From: DASQFQ01 sp963722815
GTDB taxonomy: Bacteria > Actinomycetota > Thermoleophilia > Solirubrobacterales > Solirubrobacteraceae
Assembly (NCBI GenBank): GCA_963722815.1
Contig: CAVROM010000003.1
Location: forward strand, 558,001-622,000
DNA length: 64,000 nt
Direction of reading: 5' to 3'
The stretch's first letter is position 1. Each line of letters opens with the position of its first letter. Below the pieces are notes generated by a model. The model was not told the DNA's origin, ran no database searches, and saw only the letters and a program-made list of their open reading frames with translations. The translations under genes and the position numbers were made by a program. Below are positions 36,206-44,506 of the stretch, piece by piece.

Positions 36206-37324
36206 TTAGAGGTTCCCCCTTCGCTCCTGCTCGCGCTCGATCGCCTCGAAGAGCGCCTTGAAGTTGCCCTCGCCGAAGCCGCGCGCGCCGTGGCGCTCGA
36301 TCACCTCGAAGAACATCGTCGGGCGGTCGCCGACCGGCTTCGTGAAGATCTGCAGCATGTAGCCCTCGTCGTCGCGGTCGACGAGGATGCCGAGCCGCCG
36401 CAGGTCGTCCAGCGACTCCTCGATCTCGCCGATCCGCTCCGGGACCTCGTCGTAGTAGGAGTCCGGGATGTTGAGGAACTCGACGCCGCGCGCCTGCAGC
36501 TCGGTGACCGTGCGCACGATGTCGCGCGTGGCGACCGCGAGGTGCTGGGCGCCGGGGCCGCCGTAGAACTCGAGGAACTCGTCGATCTGCGACTTGCGCT
36601 TGCCCTCGGCGGGCTCGTTGATCGGGAACTTCACGCGGCCGTTGCCGTCGGTCACGACCTTCGACATCAGCGCGGAGTACTCGGTCGAGATCGCCTCGTC
36701 GGAGAAGTGCAGCATCTCCGTCATCCCGAACACGTCCTCGTAGAACTTGACCCACGTGTTCATGTGGCCGAGCTCGACGTTGCCGACGATGTGGTCGAGC
36801 GTGAGCAGGCCGGCGTCGGGCGTGCTGTCCTCGCGCGGCTCGTAGCCGGGGAGGAACGGGCCCGTGTAGTCCTTGCGCTCGACGAACGTGTGCAGCGTCT
36901 CGCCGTAGGCGGCGATCGAGGACATGCGGACGGTGCCGTGCTCGTCGGTCTCGTCCCACGGCTCGCGCACGCCGGTCGCGCCGCGCTCGACGGCGGCCCG
37001 GTAGGCGTAGGCGGCGTCCGGGACGGACAGGGCGATCACCTTGGCGCCGTCGCCGTGGGCGGCGTGGTGCTGGGCGATCTCGTGGTTCGGGGTCAGCGCG
37101 CCGGTGAGGACGAGGCGGATGCGGCCCTGCTGGAGGACGTGCGACGTGCGGTCGCGCAGGCCGGTCTCGAGGCCGGCGTAGGCGATCTCGCGGAAGCCGA
37201 AGGCGCGCGTGTAGAAGTGCGCGGCCTGCCTGGCGTTGCCGACCCACAGCTCGACGTGGTCGATGCCGTGGAGCGGCATGAAGTCCTGGGTGGAGTGGGG
37301 TGCGACGACGGGTTGCGTGCTCAT
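36206..37324 (-). CDS. hppD: 4-hydroxyphenylpyruvate dioxygenase
   Basis: Converts 4-hydroxyphenylpyruvate to homogentisate, the substrate of hmgA next door. A 372-residue two-VOC-domain enzyme from ATG 37324. Iron ligands fall in LTLDHIVGNVE, AQHLAVATRDI and MFFEVIERHGARGFGEGNFKALF; the C-terminal GFGEGNF gate helix is complete. The upstream region has TTGAGA-N17-GATCAT and a palindrome on the -35 box. hmgA follows immediately, forming a tyrosine-degradation operon divergent from an AsnC-family regulator. Confidence 0.96.
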   Translation of the reverse strand: MSTQPVVAPHSTQDFMPLHGIDHVELWVGNARQAAHFYTRAFGFREIAYAGLETGLRDRTSHVLQQGRIRLVLTGALTPNHEIAQHHAAHGDGAKVIALSVPDAAYAYRAAVERGATGVREPWDETDEHGTVRMSSIAAYGETLHTFVERKDYTGPFLPGYEPREDSTPDAGLLTLDHIVGNVELGHMNTWVKFYEDVFGMTEMLHFSDEAISTEYSALMSKVVTDGNGRVKFPINEPAEGKRKSQIDEFLEFYGGPGAQHLAVATRDIVRTVTELQARGVEFLNIPDSYYDEVPERIGEIEESLDDLRRLGILVDRDDEGYMLQIFTKPVGDRPTMFFEVIERHGARGFGEGNFKALFEAIEREQERRGNL

Positions 37325-37351
37325 GGGAGCAATGATCCGCCTCTCTGGCGC

Positions 37352-37365
37352 CGCTCTCAAGAGCG
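37352..37365. promoter_or_regulatory. Palindrome on the hppD promoter
   Basis: CGCTCT-CA-AGAGCG (37352-37365) overlaps the presumed hppD -35 (TTGAGA, minus strand). It lies between hppD and the divergent asnC-like gene, which has TATTTT (37384-37389) 9 bases before its start. It could be the AsnC-type binding site. Confidence 0.5.
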
Positions 37366-37398
37366 ACTTGTTGCGCGGGCGGCTATTTTAGGCCCGGT

Positions 37399-37839
37399 AT
37401 GGACGACATCGACCGGCAGATCGTTGCGCTGCTCCGGCAGGATGCGCGGCGCTCGTTCCAGAGCATCGGGCTGCGGGTGGCGCTGAGCGCGCCGGCGGTC
37501 AAGCGGCGCGTCGACCGGCTCGAGGCCGACGGCGTGATCCGCGGCTACACCGCCCAGGTCGACCCGGGCCGCTACGGCTGGGGCACGCACGCGATCGTGG
37601 CGCTCTACTGCGAGGGCCGCATGGCGGCCGCCGAGGTGCGCGACGCCGTCGAGCACCACCCCGAGGTCGCCGCCGCCTACACGGTGGCGGGCGAGGCGAG
37701 CGCGGTCGTCCACGTCCGCGCCCGCGACACCGCGCACCTCGAGGAGACGCTCGAGCGCCTGCGCGACCGGCCCGGGATCACCCGGACGCAGACGCAGGTC
37801 GTGCTCTCGACGCTGTTCGAGCGGCCGTTCCCGGCCTAG
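37399..37839 (+). CDS. Lrp/AsnC family transcriptional regulator
   Basis: A 146-residue regulator. The N-terminal helix-turn-helix is DDIDRQIVALLRQDARRSFQSIGLRVALSAPAVKRRVDRLEADGVIRGY; the C-terminal RAM ligand domain holds AAAYTVAGEASAVVHVRARDTAHLEETLERLR. Divergent transcription from hppD-hmgA suggests that it controls tyrosine catabolism, possibly with an amino acid or homogentisate as signal. The transcript appears leaderless. Confidence 0.93.
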   Translation: MDDIDRQIVALLRQDARRSFQSIGLRVALSAPAVKRRVDRLEADGVIRGYTAQVDPGRYGWGTHAIVALYCEGRMAAAEVRDAVEHHPEVAAAYTVAGEASAVVHVRARDTAHLEETLERLRDRPGITRTQTQVVLSTLFERPFPA

Positions 37840-37840
37840 C

Positions 37841-39080
37841 TCACTTGCACTTGCCGGGCTTGCCGCCCGGGCGGGATGCAGCGGCGCTTGACCTTCGGCT
37901 GCTTGCGCTTGCGCATCGTGTAGGTGAAGCTGCTTGCCGATGAAGCCCGCGCGCGGTGATCGTGAGGGTGACGCGCGTGCCCACGGGCAGCTTCTGCTTC
38001 TTGAACCGCTTGTACAGCTTGAGCTTCGCGCTTCTTCTTCGACGACTTGAAGGTCTTCTTCTTGAACGGGCAGCCCTTCTTCTGCTGCTTGCTTGCTTCT
38101 TGGTCTTGCACCGCACGACGACCTTGAAGTGCGCCGGCAGCTGGTTGACGGCGAGCCTGCTGACCTTCGTGAACTTCGGGAACGGCGAGCCAGCCGTTGC
38201 TGACCGTCGAGCTCAGCAGCGTCGGGGCGGCGGAGGTGGCGGAGGCGGCGCGGCGACCGTGATGCTCACCGTCGCGACGTTGCCGTTGCCGGTGCCGTCG
38301 CTCGCGCGGTAGTCGAACGAATCGACGCCGAAGAAGCCGGCGCGCGGGGTGTAGGTGAAGCTGCCGTCAGGGCGGAGGTCGACCTGCCGTTGGCCGGCGC
38401 GCGCTGCAGCGCCGCGGTGAGCGGCGTCGCCGTCGGCGTCGCGGTCGTTCGCCGAGCACGCCGGGCGCGCTGACGGTCAGCGCCGTGTTGGCGGGGGTGC
38501 CGAAGGCGTCGTTCGCGGAGACCGGCGAGGTCGTCCACGTCAGGTCGTCCCACACCGTCGCCGTGCCGCTGAACTCGAGCCGCAGGCTGGTGATCCGCGC
38601 GGCGGCGACGTCGAGGGACTGCAGGTTCGACTGCGACGGTCTGGAAGTTCGTGCGACACCGGCGTCGTGCCGTCGAACGCGGTCAGCCGCACCGTGCCGC
38701 CCTCGGTCTGCCCGACGCGGATCGACGCGGTGTGGATCGGCGTGTCGAACGCTGATCGTCTCGGGGCCGCGGGGCACGCCGCCGCCGGCGTCGGCCGAGT
38801 AGTTCGCGCTGGTGTTGAACGCGAGCGCGTTCGGCGCGCTCTGGCCGGTGACCGCGAACGTGGAGACGTCGAGCACGGTCCCGCCGTCGTTGGCGGCGGG
38901 GCCCGCGAAGTGGACGCCGAGCGACGCGTAGCGGTCCTTCAGCGGTCCGTCGCGAATTGACGAACAGCGTCGGCGCCGTGAAGTCGTCGAAGTTGATCGT
39001 CCGCGCGCCGCCTGCGCGCCGGCGGGCGCGAGGGCGAGGAGGAGCGTGGTGAGGAGAGTCGCGGGTGAAAGGCGGCGCAT
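37841..39080 (-). pseudogene. Secreted multi-domain protein, many frameshifts as sequenced
   Basis: Starts at ATG 39080 with a signal peptide (MRRLSPATLLTTLLLALAPA). After repairing single-base changes the chain reads RTINFDDFTAPTLFVNS, DRYASLGVHFAGPAANDGGT, then SNLQSLDVAAARITSLRLEF, an Ig-like repeat of the VLANDxDADGD...GSFTYTP type, a proline linker, and a C-terminal domain with VVVRCKTKK, KKGCPFKKKTF and PVGTRVTLTITARGFIG, ending GKPGKCK at 37841-37843. More than a dozen frame changes are needed, most of them +1. It could be a decayed gene or an error-rich part of the assembly. Confidence 0.6.
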
Positions 39081-39135
39081 GTGGCCGAAAGTAACACGCG
39101 CCGTCCCCTACGGGAGCGGTGCGCGGTTCAGCGTC

Positions 39136-40113
39136 TCAGCTCAGGCGCCGCTGCCGGAGACCCGGGGCCGTAATCGTCGGGAGTGCTTGCACTTGTCGGC
39201 GCGGAGCCGAGGCGGCCGCCACTTGCGCGACGCGGTCGAGCAGTGCGCTGGCCCGGGCAGCGCGAAGCTCGCCGGGCCAGCCGGCCCTCGCTGCTGGTCC
39301 TTCACCGCACGCGATGACGTACGGCTCATCGTACGGTCGCCGGCGCCGCGAACCCGGCGACGTCGCTGTTGGCGACCGCACACCTTCCAGCCCGTGCCGT
39401 GACGCCGTCCTGGTTCTCCGGCAGCGGGAAGCTGGCGACGCATGCTGGGGAAGTAGACGTTGGCGTTCGGGTAGACGCCGCCTCCCGTCGCGCGCTCGCC
39501 CGCGAGACACAACGCCGAGCCGGTGGCGAAGTTGTTGCGGTTGACCAGAACCGCAGCGCCCGTGCGCATCGTGATCGTGCTGACGCCGGTGGCACCGGTG
39601 GCGCCTCGCGGACCAGCGGGCCCTTGAGCTCCCCGGGCTACCGCGGGCGCCGCTGCGGACCAGGCGGGCCGACGCAGCCGGTCGGGATCGTCGTGTCGAA
39701 CGCTCCCGCACGCGCTCTTGACCGACGGGATCGCGCCCTTGCGGTGGTGAACACGACGAAACGGCCGATGGTACCCGGGGCGGCCATGAGGCCGCTGACG
39801 GTGGCGCCGGCGCGGAGCTTCCGACGCTTGAAGAGCTTCTTGGCCTTCGCCTGGCCCCCCTTGACGGTGACGTTCTTCGCCTGAACGGGCAGCCTTTGCC
39901 CTCGCCAGAAGACCTGGACCTTCACGCCGGAGCGGTTGAACTGTGAGCGGTCAGCGTCAGCACGCGGGTCTTGCCACCCGTGACGCTCCAGTTGTGCTCG
40001 ACCGAACCGGTCGTGATGTCCTGCGCGAACGCCGGCGACGTGAACGTCGGCGCGAGTACCACGGCTGTCGGTACGACCCAGGCCTCATGTGGGTGATGTC
40101 GAATCGGTCGCAT
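39136..40113 (-). pseudogene. Secreted collagen-like protein, frameshifted as sequenced
   Basis: Start near ATG 40113. A signal-like stretch (VVPTAVVLAPTFTSPAFAQD) leads to VEHNWSVTGGKTRVLTLTA, FNRSGVKVQVFW, and, after repair, a GKGCPF-K segment, KAKKLFKRRKLRAGATVSGL and TIGRFVVFTT, then a collagen-like Gly-x-y run (VGPPGPQ, GPAGPRGATGATG) and a C-terminal domain (TMRTGAAVLVNRNNFATGSA, CLAGERATGGGVYPNAN, SFPLPENQDGVTARA). The exact end is uncertain because reading frames disagree after about 39310. It shares the Lys-rich GCPF domain with its neighbour. Confidence 0.5.
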
Positions 40114-40171
40114 ATGTGAGCGACCGTAACCGCGGCAGTCGAATCGCGCCGCAAGGGCGCACAACGTCAAG

Positions 40172-41116
40172 TCAACGAGCGTTCGAGCGCCGCGACTCGG
40201 TCCGCACGACCGCCGCGACCGAGGCGACGATGACCGCGGCGCCCGCGAACGTCGTCGCGGTGACGGCCTCGTCGAGGATCGCCCAGCCGAGGGCGATCGC
40301 CACGACTGGGTTGACGTACGCGTATGTCGCGACTCTGGAGACCGGCGCGTTCTGCAGCAGCCACGCGTACGCGGTGAAGGCGAGCCACGACCCGAACACC
40401 ACGAGATAGGCGAACGCGACGAGCGAGCGAGAGCTGAATTCGGCGGGCTGGAAATCGCCCAGCTCGCCCACCAGCGCGCCTGTCAGCAGACAGACTCCGC
40501 CTCCGAGGAGCATCTGCCAGCCGCCCGACACGAAGGGGTCGCTCGGCAGCGCGAGGCGCGTGGAAGCGACCGAGCCGCCCGCCCACATCGCCGCCGCCGC
40601 GACGCACGTGAGCAGCGCGAGCAGCGGCGCGCCGCCGGTCTGCTTGCCCGGCAGCAGCAGGATCGCCACGCCGGCGAAGCCGATCAGCACGGCGAGCACG
40701 CTGATCGCCGCGACGCGGTCGCCGAGCGCGCGGCGGTAGAGGATCACCCAGAGCGGGACCGACGCGATGAGCAGCGCGGCCATGCTCGAGGGCACGTCGA
40801 CCTCGGCGACGCTGACGACCGCGTTGGCGCCCATGAGGAGCACGCCGACCGCGAGGCAGGACCGCAGCTGCCGGCGCGACGGGCGCAGCACCGACGGTCC
40901 GCGCCGCCAGGCCAGGAACGCGAGCATCGCCGCGCCCGCGAGGACGAAGCGCCCGCCGGCCGAGAGGAACGGCGGGACGGTCTCGACCACCACGCGGATG
41001 GCGAGATAGGTCGAGCCCCAGACCAGGTAGACGATCCAGAGCCCGGTCCAGATCTGCCATTCGCTGGCCTGCGGCGGCGCGGCAACGGGGTGGGTGGGAG
41101 AGAGGGTGGTGGCCAT
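40172..41116 (-). CDS. EamA/DMT family transporter
   Basis: A 314-residue inner-membrane protein with ten hydrophobic helices and two EamA repeats: IYLVWGSTYLAIRVVVETVPPFLSAGGRFVLAG in the first and LVVFGSWLAFTAYAWLLQNAPVSRVATYAYVNPVVAIALGW in the second. It resembles YedA/RhaT-type metabolite exporters. The substrate is unknown. It is divergent from the aminotransferase gene; the intergenic space of about 100 bases holds no clear promoter match that I can name. Confidence 0.93.
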   Translation of the reverse strand: MATTLSPTHPVAAPPQASEWQIWTGLWIVYLVWGSTYLAIRVVVETVPPFLSAGGRFVLAGAAMLAFLAWRRGPSVLRPSRRQLRSCLAVGVLLMGANAVVSVAEVDVPSSMAALLIASVPLWVILYRRALGDRVAAISVLAVLIGFAGVAILLLPGKQTGGAPLLALLTCVAAAAMWAGGSVASTRLALPSDPFVSGGWQMLLGGGVCLLTGALVGELGDFQPAEFSSRSLVAFAYLVVFGSWLAFTAYAWLLQNAPVSRVATYAYVNPVVAIALGWAILDEAVTATTFAGAAVIVASVAAVVRTESRRSNAR

Positions 41117-41219
41117 CGTTGTTGGAACGGACGAGCGCGGGGAGCTGTGAATTCCAATCTGAAGGTCGAACGCGATCAGTTCAAATGAAGGTTCGAGTGC
41201 ACCGCCATAAGCTCCGTTG

Positions 41220-42380
41220 ATGCCTGATCAGCGCTGCCCTGCCGCGAGTCGGCTCGCCGGCTTCGGGACGACGATCTTCACGGAGATGTCGGCGCTGGCC
41301 GAGCGCACGGGGTCGATCAACCTCGGCCAGGGCTTTCCGGACGAGGACGGCCCGCCGGCCGTGCTCGAGGCCGCCGTCCAGGCGATTCGCGACGGCCACA
41401 ACCAGTACGCGCCGCTGCCGGGCGTGCCCGCGCTCGTCGACGCGATCGCCGAGCACCAGCGCGCCCGCTACGGGCTCGAGCACGAGGCGATCCAGGTCAC
41501 GTTCGGCGCCACCGAGGCGATCACGGCGACGCTGCTCGGGCTGTGCGAGCCGGGCGACGAGGTCGTCGCGCTCGACCCGTTCTACGACTCCTACCGCGCC
41601 GGCGCGGCGCTCGCCGGGGCGCGGCTCGTCGGCGTCCCGCTCACGCCGCCGGAGTGGCGCTTCGACCCGGATCAGCTCACCGCGGCGATCACCCCGCGCA
41701 CGCGCGTGCTGCTGCTCAACTCGCCGCACAACCCGACCGGCCGCGTGCTCGATCGCGCGGAGCTGGAGCAGCTCGCCGCGGCCTGTGTCGAGCACGACCT
41801 GATCGCGATCTCCGACGAGGTCTACGAGCACCTCGTGTTCGAGGGCGAGCACGTCCCGCTCGCCACGCTGCCGGGGATGGCCGAGCGCACGCTGACCGTG
41901 TCCTCGGTCGGCAAGACGTTCTCGGTCACCGGCTGGAAGACCGGCTGGGCGTGCGGGCCGGCCGAGCTGGTGGCGGCCACGCGCGGCGCCAAGCAGTTCA
42001 TGACCTTCGCCGGCGGCACGCCGTTCCAGCACGCCGCCGCTACCGCTCTGGCGAGCGCCGAGGAGCACGGCGCGCGCCTCGCCGCCGAGCTGAAGGCCAA
42101 GCGCGACCGCATCTGCGCCGGCCTCGAGCGCGCGGGCGCGACCGTCCTGCGCCCCGCGGGCACCTACTTCGTCAACGCCGACGTGCGCCCGCTCGGCTAT
42201 GACGACGGCGTCGCGTTCTGTCGCGAGCTCCCTGAGCGCGCCGGCGTCGTCGCGATCCCCACGTCGGTGTTCTCCGCCGATCCCGCACGCGTCAGGTCGC
42301 TCGTGCGCTTCGCGTTCTGCAAGCGCGAAGAGGTCATCGACGAGGCCGCGACGCGGTTGGGACGGCTGCGATCCGGCTGA
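41220..42380 (+). CDS. Class I/II PLP aminotransferase
   Basis: A 386-residue fold-type I aminotransferase with NLGQGFPDEDGP, VTFGATEAITATLLGL, NSPHNPTGRVLDR, ISDEVYEHLVFEG and the PLP lysine in SVGKTFSVTGWKTGW. The sequence best resembles the YbdL/methionine aminotransferase and N-succinyl-diaminopimelate aminotransferase group, so a keto-acid or DapC-type role is possible. ATG 41220 is preferred over TTG 41217. The YihY gene probably starts in a CTGA overlap with its stop. Confidence 0.9.
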   Translation: MPDQRCPAASRLAGFGTTIFTEMSALAERTGSINLGQGFPDEDGPPAVLEAAVQAIRDGHNQYAPLPGVPALVDAIAEHQRARYGLEHEAIQVTFGATEAITATLLGLCEPGDEVVALDPFYDSYRAGAALAGARLVGVPLTPPEWRFDPDQLTAAITPRTRVLLLNSPHNPTGRVLDRAELEQLAAACVEHDLIAISDEVYEHLVFEGEHVPLATLPGMAERTLTVSSVGKTFSVTGWKTGWACGPAELVAATRGAKQFMTFAGGTPFQHAAATALASAEEHGARLAAELKAKRDRICAGLERAGATVLRPAGTYFVNADVRPLGYDDGVAFCRELPERAGVVAIPTSVFSADPARVRSLVRFAFCKREEVIDEAATRLGRLRSG

Positions 42381-43159
42381 AGGACCTCATCCGCAAGGTC
42401 ATCGACGGGATGGAGGAGCACGACCTCCTCACCTACGCGAGTGCGATCGCCTTCCAGGTGATGACCTCGCTGATCCCGCTCGCGCTGCTCGTCCTCGCGG
42501 CCATGGGCTCGCTCCACCTGGAGACCGTCTGGACCCACGACCTCGGCCCGCAGTTCCGGGCCCAGGTGTCGAAGGAGGTCTACGCGGTCGGCGACGACGT
42601 CGCGCGCCGCACGCTGAGCCAGGAGCAGCTGTGGTGGCTCACGGCCGGCCTGGTGGTCACGGTCTGGCAGGTGTCGGGTGTGGCGCGGGCGATCATGGGC
42701 GTGCTCTCGGAGGTCTACAACGACGGCGAGGACCGCTCGTTCAGGCGCCGCTACGTGACCTCGATCGCGCTCGGCATCGGCGTGACCGTGCTCGTCCTCG
42801 CCGCCGTGGCCTCCGCGCGCTTCGGGGGCGAGGTGGTCGGCGGCCCGGTGGGGTTCGTCCTGCGGTGGGGCGTCGCGCTCGGGCTCCTGTTCACCGCCGT
42901 GTGGCTGCTACTGCGCTTCGCCCCGGCGCATCCGGGGCCGCACGGCTGGATCTCCTTCGGCTCCGCCCTCTGCGTGGTCGCCTGGGTCGGCACCTCGCTG
43001 GTGTTCGGGCTGTACGTCACCCAGGTGGCCGACTACAACTCGATCTTCGGCTCGCTGGCTACGGTCTTCGTCCTGTTCAGCTACCTCTACGTGTCGTCGG
43101 TCTCGTTCCTGATCGGGGCGGAGGTCGACGCGATCGCGCGTGACGCATGGCAGACGTGA
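42377..43159 (+). CDS. YihY/BrkB-like membrane protein
   Basis: About 260 residues with six transmembrane helices: LLTYASAIAFQVMTSLIPLALLVLAAMG, WWLTAGLVVTVWQVSG, then RRYVTSIALGIGVTVLVLAAV and FGSLATVFVLFSYLYVSSVSFLIGAEV. The family was once called RNase BN by error; its function is unknown. ATG 42410 would remove the amphipathic start KDLIRKVIDGMEEHD; the in-frame CTG at 42377 overlaps the aminotransferase stop as CTGA and gives a family-like N-terminus, so I favour it. The end overlaps ligD by 13 bases. Confidence 0.86.
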   Translation: MKDLIRKVIDGMEEHDLLTYASAIAFQVMTSLIPLALLVLAAMGSLHLETVWTHDLGPQFRAQVSKEVYAVGDDVARRTLSQEQLWWLTAGLVVTVWQVSGVARAIMGVLSEVYNDGEDRSFRRRYVTSIALGIGVTVLVLAAVASARFGGEVVGGPVGFVLRWGVALGLLFTAVWLLLRFAPAHPGPHGWISFGSALCVVAWVGTSLVFGLYVTQVADYNSIFGSLATVFVLFSYLYVSSVSFLIGAEVDAIARDAWQT

Positions 43160-43992
43160 AGCTCAGCCACCCGGACAAGGTCCTGTTCCCGGCCGACGGG
43201 ATCACCAAGGCCGACCTCGCGGGCTACTACGAGGCGGTCGCGCCGGCGATGGTCCCGCACACGCGCGACCGGGCGATGAACCTGTGGCGCTGGAACGCCG
43301 GGATCGAGCGGCCGGTGGTCGTCCAGCAGGCGATCCCCAAGGGCGCGCCGGAGTGGGTCGCGACCGTCGAGGTGCCGCGCCGGCGCGGCGGGAGCGTCAC
43401 CCACGCGATGGCCAACGACGCCGCCACGCTGCGCTGGCTCGCGCAGGTCAACTGCATCACGCCGCACGTGTGGACGAGCCGGGCGGACCGGCTCGACCGG
43501 CCCGATCGCATCATCTTCGACCTCGACCCGCCGGACGAGGGCGCCGACTTCGACCACATCCGCGAGGGCGCGCTGGCGATGGGCGAGCTGCTGCGCGAGC
43601 TCGGCCGCGAGCCATACGCGATGACGAGCGGCTCGCGCGGCATCCACGTCATCGCGCCGCTGCGGCGCACGCAGGTCCACGACGTCGTGCGCGAGCAGAC
43701 GCGCGAGATCGCCGAGGAGCTCGCCGCGCGCCACCCCGACCGGCTGACCACCGAGTGGCGCAAGAACAAGCGCGAGGGCCGCATCCTCATCGACACCGCG
43801 CGCAACACCTACGCGCAGACCACCGTGGCGCCCTACGCGGTGCGCGCCAAGCCGGGCGCGCCGGTCGCCACGCCGCTGCGCTGGGAGGAGCTCGAGGATC
43901 GGAAGCTGCGCGCGAACAGCCACACGCTGGCGTCGATCCCGGCGCGTCTGGAGTCGCTCGGCGACCCCTGGAAGGCCCTCGGCCGGGGCTAA
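43147..43992 (+). CDS. ligD: LigD-type polymerase (primase) domain protein
   Basis: A 281-residue stand-alone polymerase domain of bacterial nonhomologous end joining: KLSHPDKVLFPADGITKADLAGYYE, then RIIFDLDPPDEGADFDHIREGAL (catalytic Asp pair), TSGSRGIHVIAPL, and RILIDTARNTYAQTTVAPYAVR. The ligase and nuclease domains found in full LigD are absent, and no Ku gene is nearby. It adds nucleotides and fills ends during repair, probably with separate Ku and ligase proteins encoded elsewhere. Confidence 0.93.
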   Translation: MADVKLSHPDKVLFPADGITKADLAGYYEAVAPAMVPHTRDRAMNLWRWNAGIERPVVVQQAIPKGAPEWVATVEVPRRRGGSVTHAMANDAATLRWLAQVNCITPHVWTSRADRLDRPDRIIFDLDPPDEGADFDHIREGALAMGELLRELGREPYAMTSGSRGIHVIAPLRRTQVHDVVREQTREIAEELAARHPDRLTTEWRKNKREGRILIDTARNTYAQTTVAPYAVRAKPGAPVATPLRWEELEDRKLRANSHTLASIPARLESLGDPWKALGRG

Positions 43993-43995
43993 AAT
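43990..43995 (+). promoter_or_regulatory. -10 box overlapping the ligD stop codon
   Basis: TAAAAT contains the TAA stop of ligD (43990-43992) and lies 7 bases before GTG 44003 of the next gene. This spacing fits a leaderless transcript for the hypothetical protein. No good -35 is seen. Confidence 0.5.
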
Positions 43996-44002
43996 CGGGG
44001 GC

Positions 44003-44506
44003 GTGCTCTGGCGACGCCGCGCCCGCCCCGTAGGACCGCCCGACAGCGCGGCGGCGGACGTCCGCGTGCTGTCGGTCGCGCGCGACGACGAGCCCGGCCC
44101 GCCGACCTCCGAGGAGGCGTGGGGCGAGCTGCGCCGGATCGTCGCCGAGGCGGTCATCTGGCAGGACAAGGCCGAGGAGCTGCTGGTCGACATCCGCCAC
44201 CGCGAGCCGCTCGCCGAGCTGGCCCCGCGCGGCGGGCCGCTGATCCGCCGCTTCTGCGCGCTCAAGCAGCGCCTCCCGGAGTCCAACGACCCCGCGATCC
44301 GGCGCTACACAGACGTGCTCGGCCCGGTGTTCGACCACCACGCGCTGATGCTCAACTCCTCGCTCGACATGCTCGCGGTCGACTGGCGCTCGGAGCGCAT
44401 CGTCGCCGAGCTCGAGCGGATAGAGGGCCTCGGCGCCCCCGCGCAGCGGCTCGACCGGATCCGCGAGGAGCTAGTCGATCAGGGCCTGGTGGACCAGCTG
44501 GTGTAG
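44003..44506 (+). CDS. Hypothetical protein
   Basis: A 167-residue soluble protein from GTG 44003. The first 35 residues are arginine- and proline-rich; the rest is predicted helical (EEAWGELRRIVAEAVIWQDKAEELLVDIRH, LIRRFCALKQRLPES, RYTDVLGPVFDHHALMLNSSLDMLAVDW). I recognise no domain. The 3' end overlaps the convergent serine hydrolase gene by 36 bases. Preceded by ligD with its own putative -10 box. Confidence 0.75.
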   Translation: MLWRRRARPVGPPDSAAADVRVLSVARDDEPGPPTSEEAWGELRRIVAEAVIWQDKAEELLVDIRHREPLAELAPRGGPLIRRFCALKQRLPESNDPAIRRYTDVLGPVFDHHALMLNSSLDMLAVDWRSERIVAELERIEGLGAPAQRLDRIREELVDQGLVDQLV

